Assembly: GCA_031258035.1 (NCBI GenBank)
Contig: JAIRNL010000254.1
Span: 1 to 17,499, forward strand
Length of the DNA: 17,499 nucleotides
Source: Azoarcus sp.
GTDB taxonomy: Bacteria; Pseudomonadota; Gammaproteobacteria; Burkholderiales; Rhodocyclaceae
Direction: 5' to 3'
Of the stretch, positions 15,741 to 17,499 are shown in pieces (position 1 is the first letter of the stretch; each line of letters opens with the position of its first letter). A program made the translations under genes and the position numbers. The notes under the pieces were generated by a model, which saw nothing but the letters and a program-made list of their open reading frames with translations, did no database searches and was not told the origin of the DNA.

Positions 15741-16011
15741 ACCGGACGCCCCCCGCCCCACCCTGATCGAATACCCCTGCGACTTCCCGATCAAGATCAT
15801 GGGCGCGCGCACCGACGGCTTCACGCGGGCCATCCTCGAAACGGTACTGCGCCACGCCCCCGACCTCGACCCCGCCGCCCTCGAGACGCGCGCCTCGGGC
15901 AAAGGCAACTACCTCTCGATCACCTGCACCTTCCGCGCGCGCTCGCAACAACAAGTCGATGCCCTTTACCGCGAACTGAGCGCGCATCCGCTGGTCAAGG
16001 TGGTGCTGTGA
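15733..16011 (+). CDS. ybeD: YbeD/DUF493 family protein
   Basis: A 92-aa ACT-like small protein of the DUF493 family, found beside lipB in many proteobacteria. Family-typical pieces are LIEYPCDFPIKIMG near the start, a central SGKGNYLSITCTFRA, and QVDALYRELSAHPLVKVVL at the end. The start is GTG at 15733 with GGAGA six nt upstream; it overlaps the dat stop by 8 bp, and its own stop overlaps the lipB start as GTGA. A link to lipoate metabolism is suggested only by location; the molecular function of the family is not settled. Confidence 0.92.
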   Translation: MAEPDAPRPTLIEYPCDFPIKIMGARTDGFTRAILETVLRHAPDLDPAALETRASGKGNYLSITCTFRARSQQQVDALYRELSAHPLVKVVL

Positions 16012-16655
16012 CCGATGGCGTCTGGCTGCGGATCAAGCGCCTCGGCCCCACCGACTACGCCCCCGTCCTCGAAGCCATGCGCGCCTTCACCGCCGCGCGC
16101 GGCGCGGACACCGCCGACGAAATCTGGCTGCTCGAACACCCCCCCGTCTTCACGCTCGGACAAGCCGGCGATCCCGCGCACCTGCTGCAAAATCCGGACG
16201 GCATCCCACTCGCGCGCGCCGACCGCGGCGGCCAGATCACCTACCACGGCCCCGGACAACTGCTCGCCTATCTCCTCATCGACCTGTCCCGGCGGCGGCT
16301 CAAAGTACGCGAAACCGTCCACCTGATGGAAGAAGCCATGATCGCCACCCTGGCTGACTACCGCCTCGCCGGCAAACGCAAACACGGCGCGCCGGGCGTC
16401 TACATCGGCGAAGCCAAGATCGGCGCGCTCGGCCTGAGAATAAAGAACGCTTGCAGCTACCACGGCCTGAGCCTCAACGTAGACATCGACCTCACCCCCT
16501 TCTCATGGATCAACCCCTGCGGCCATCCGGGCCTGAAAACCGTGCGGCTGGCTGACTTCGGCCTCACCGACGACGTGGAAACCGTCGGCGAACGCCTGCT
16601 CGCCCACCTGCTCCGCCTGCTGCCTCCACCCCGCAAAAAAACAGGAACGCCATGA
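16008..16655 (+). CDS. lipB: Lipoyl(octanoyl) transferase LipB
   Basis: LipB moves octanoate from octanoyl-ACP to the lipoyl domains of 2-oxoacid dehydrogenases and GcvH, the first step of lipoate synthesis. The product is 215 aa. Motifs: RGGQITYHGPGQLLAYLL at about 75-92 (canonical RGG-x-x-TYHGPGQ), catalytic K137 in GEAKIGALGLRI, HGLSLNVDIDL, and catalytic C171 in INPCGHPGLKTVRL. K137 and C171 correspond to K135 and C169 of E. coli LipB. The GTG start at 16008 overlaps the ybeD stop (GTGA), and the stop overlaps the lipA start (ATGA), so all three are translationally coupled. Confidence 0.96.
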   Translation: MTDGVWLRIKRLGPTDYAPVLEAMRAFTAARGADTADEIWLLEHPPVFTLGQAGDPAHLLQNPDGIPLARADRGGQITYHGPGQLLAYLLIDLSRRRLKVRETVHLMEEAMIATLADYRLAGKRKHGAPGVYIGEAKIGALGLRIKNACSYHGLSLNVDIDLTPFSWINPCGHPGLKTVRLADFGLTDDVETVGERLLAHLLRLLPPPRKKTGTP

Positions 16656-17499
16656 CCACCCCCCCCCGCAAAGAACGCGGCGCCGACAAAACCGCCCGCA
16701 TCCCCATCAAGATCGTCTCCGCCCCCCGGCTGAAAAAGCCGGAATGGATCCGGGTCAGGATCAACGCCGGCGACGAAGCCGGGCGCTTCCACGAAATCAA
16801 AACCACCCTGCGCGCGCGCCAGCTCCACACCGTGTGCGAAGAAGCCTCCTGTCCCAACATCCACGAATGTTTCGGCAAAGGCACCGCCACCTTCATGATC
16901 ATGGGCGACACCTGCACCCGGCGCTGTCCGTTCTGCGACGTCGGCCATGGCCGTCCCGCCGCCCTCGACCCCGGAGAACCCGCCGCGCTGGCCGCGACCG
17001 TGGCGGCGATGCGTCTTTCCTACGTCGTCATCACCTCGGTCGACCGCGACGACCTGCGCGACGGCGGCGGCGCGCACTTCGCCGCCTGCATCCGCGCCAT
17101 CCGCGCCGCCTCCCCCGGCACCGCCATCGAAGTGCTGGTGCCCGACTTCCGCGGTCGCCAACAAGCCGCGCTCGACGCCTTCGCCGACGCCCTGCCCGAT
17201 GTCATGAACCACAACCTCGAAACCGTGCCCGCCCTCTACCGCCAGGCCAGGCCCGGCGCCGACTACGCCGGCTCGCTCGCGCTCCTCGGGGCATTCAAGG
17301 CGCGCTACCCCGGCGTGCCCACCAAATCCGGTCTCATGGTCGGACTGGGAGAGAGCGACGACGACATCCTCGCCACGCTGCGCGACCTGCGCGCCCACGA
17401 CGTCGATATGCTCACCATCGGGCAATACCTGCAACCCTCCGCGGCCCACCTGCCCGTACTGCGCTACGTCCACCCCGACACATTCAGGATGTACGAAAC
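16652..17499 (+). CDS. lipA: Lipoyl synthase LipA (radical SAM), 3' end cut by window edge
   Basis: LipA inserts two sulfur atoms into protein-bound octanoyl chains. 282 codons are visible and the frame runs off the right edge; about 30-40 residues should be missing. The auxiliary 4Fe-4S cluster motif C62-x4-C67-x5-C73 (CEEASCPNIHEC) and the radical-SAM motif C88-x3-C92-x2-C95 (CTRRCPFCDV) are complete. Later blocks VVITSVDRDDLRDGGG, EVLVPDFRG, NHNLETVP, TKSGLMVGLGE and TIGQYLQPS are standard LipA. The ATG overlaps the lipB stop by 4 bp. A run of nine C (16659-16667) falls in codons 3-6 of the variable N-terminus. Confidence 0.97.
   Translation, partial: MTTPPRKERGADKTARIPIKIVSAPRLKKPEWIRVRINAGDEAGRFHEIKTTLRARQLHTVCEEASCPNIHECFGKGTATFMIMGDTCTRRCPFCDVGHGRPAALDPGEPAALAATVAAMRLSYVVITSVDRDDLRDGGGAHFAACIRAIRAASPGTAIEVLVPDFRGRQQAALDAFADALPDVMNHNLETVPALYRQARPGADYAGSLALLGAFKARYPGVPTKSGLMVGLGESDDDILATLRDLRAHDVDMLTIGQYLQPSAAHLPVLRYVHPDTFRMYE

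Noticed and set aside
10300..17499. C-rich plus strand in the second half compared with the first, possible GC-skew switch
   Set aside because: mrdA (about 6.9-7.1 kb) is already C-rich, so there is no clean switch point. The pattern may only reflect codon use; a cumulative-skew calculation over the whole replicon would be needed.

Overview
This window looks like a betaproteobacterial chromosome segment, probably from the Rhodocyclales or a neighbouring order. It is GC-rich, and its tightly packed housekeeping genes (GatCAB amidotransferase diverging from mreBCD-mrdA-rodA) read like that group. The taxon is an inference from gene order and protein style; no rRNA or other marker is present.

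Layout. (1) Minus strand, 1-3285: gatC, gatA and gatB (gatB loses its last few codons at the left edge), the tRNA-dependent Glu/Asp amidotransferase. (2) A 118-bp divergent intergenic region, 3286-3403. (3) Plus strand, 3404-10260: mreB, mreC, mreD, mrdA (PBP2), rodA and rlpA, i.e. the rod-shape/elongasome operon plus a septal-glycan lytic transglycosylase lipoprotein. (4) 10324-13614: a large membrane-bound sensor with a periplasmic domain of about 500 residues, HAMP, coiled coil, GGDEF and EAL domains. (5) 13688-17499: dacA-like carboxypeptidase, a D-amino-acid-type class IV aminotransferase, ybeD (DUF493), lipB and the 5' part of lipA (cut by the right edge). There are no tRNA or rRNA genes, CRISPR arrays, insertion sequences or clear terminators. 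No intergenic gap exceeds about 120 bp.

How it fits together. MreB/C/D scaffold and regulate the PBP2 transpeptidase and RodA glycosyltransferase. RlpA trims peptide-free glycan strands. The PBP5-type enzyme removes terminal D-Ala, and the aminotransferase can interconvert D-Ala and D-Glu pools. YbeD-LipB-LipA make protein-bound lipoate. The order mrdA-rodA-rlpA-dacA-ybeD-lipB-lipA matches the E. coli neighbourhood. The departures here are mreBCD fused upstream, the GGDEF/EAL sensor inserted between rlpA and dacA, and the aminotransferase inserted between dacA and ybeD.

Most interesting: the GGDEF/EAL sensor keeps an intact GGDEF motif and an RxxD inhibitory site, but its EAL domain has lost the DDFGTG loop (second metal-binding Asp replaced by Arg). 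This suggests a diguanylate cyclase with a non-catalytic EAL module, placed in a cell-wall gene cluster. No clearly new defence or mobile system was found; most of the window is conserved core genome.
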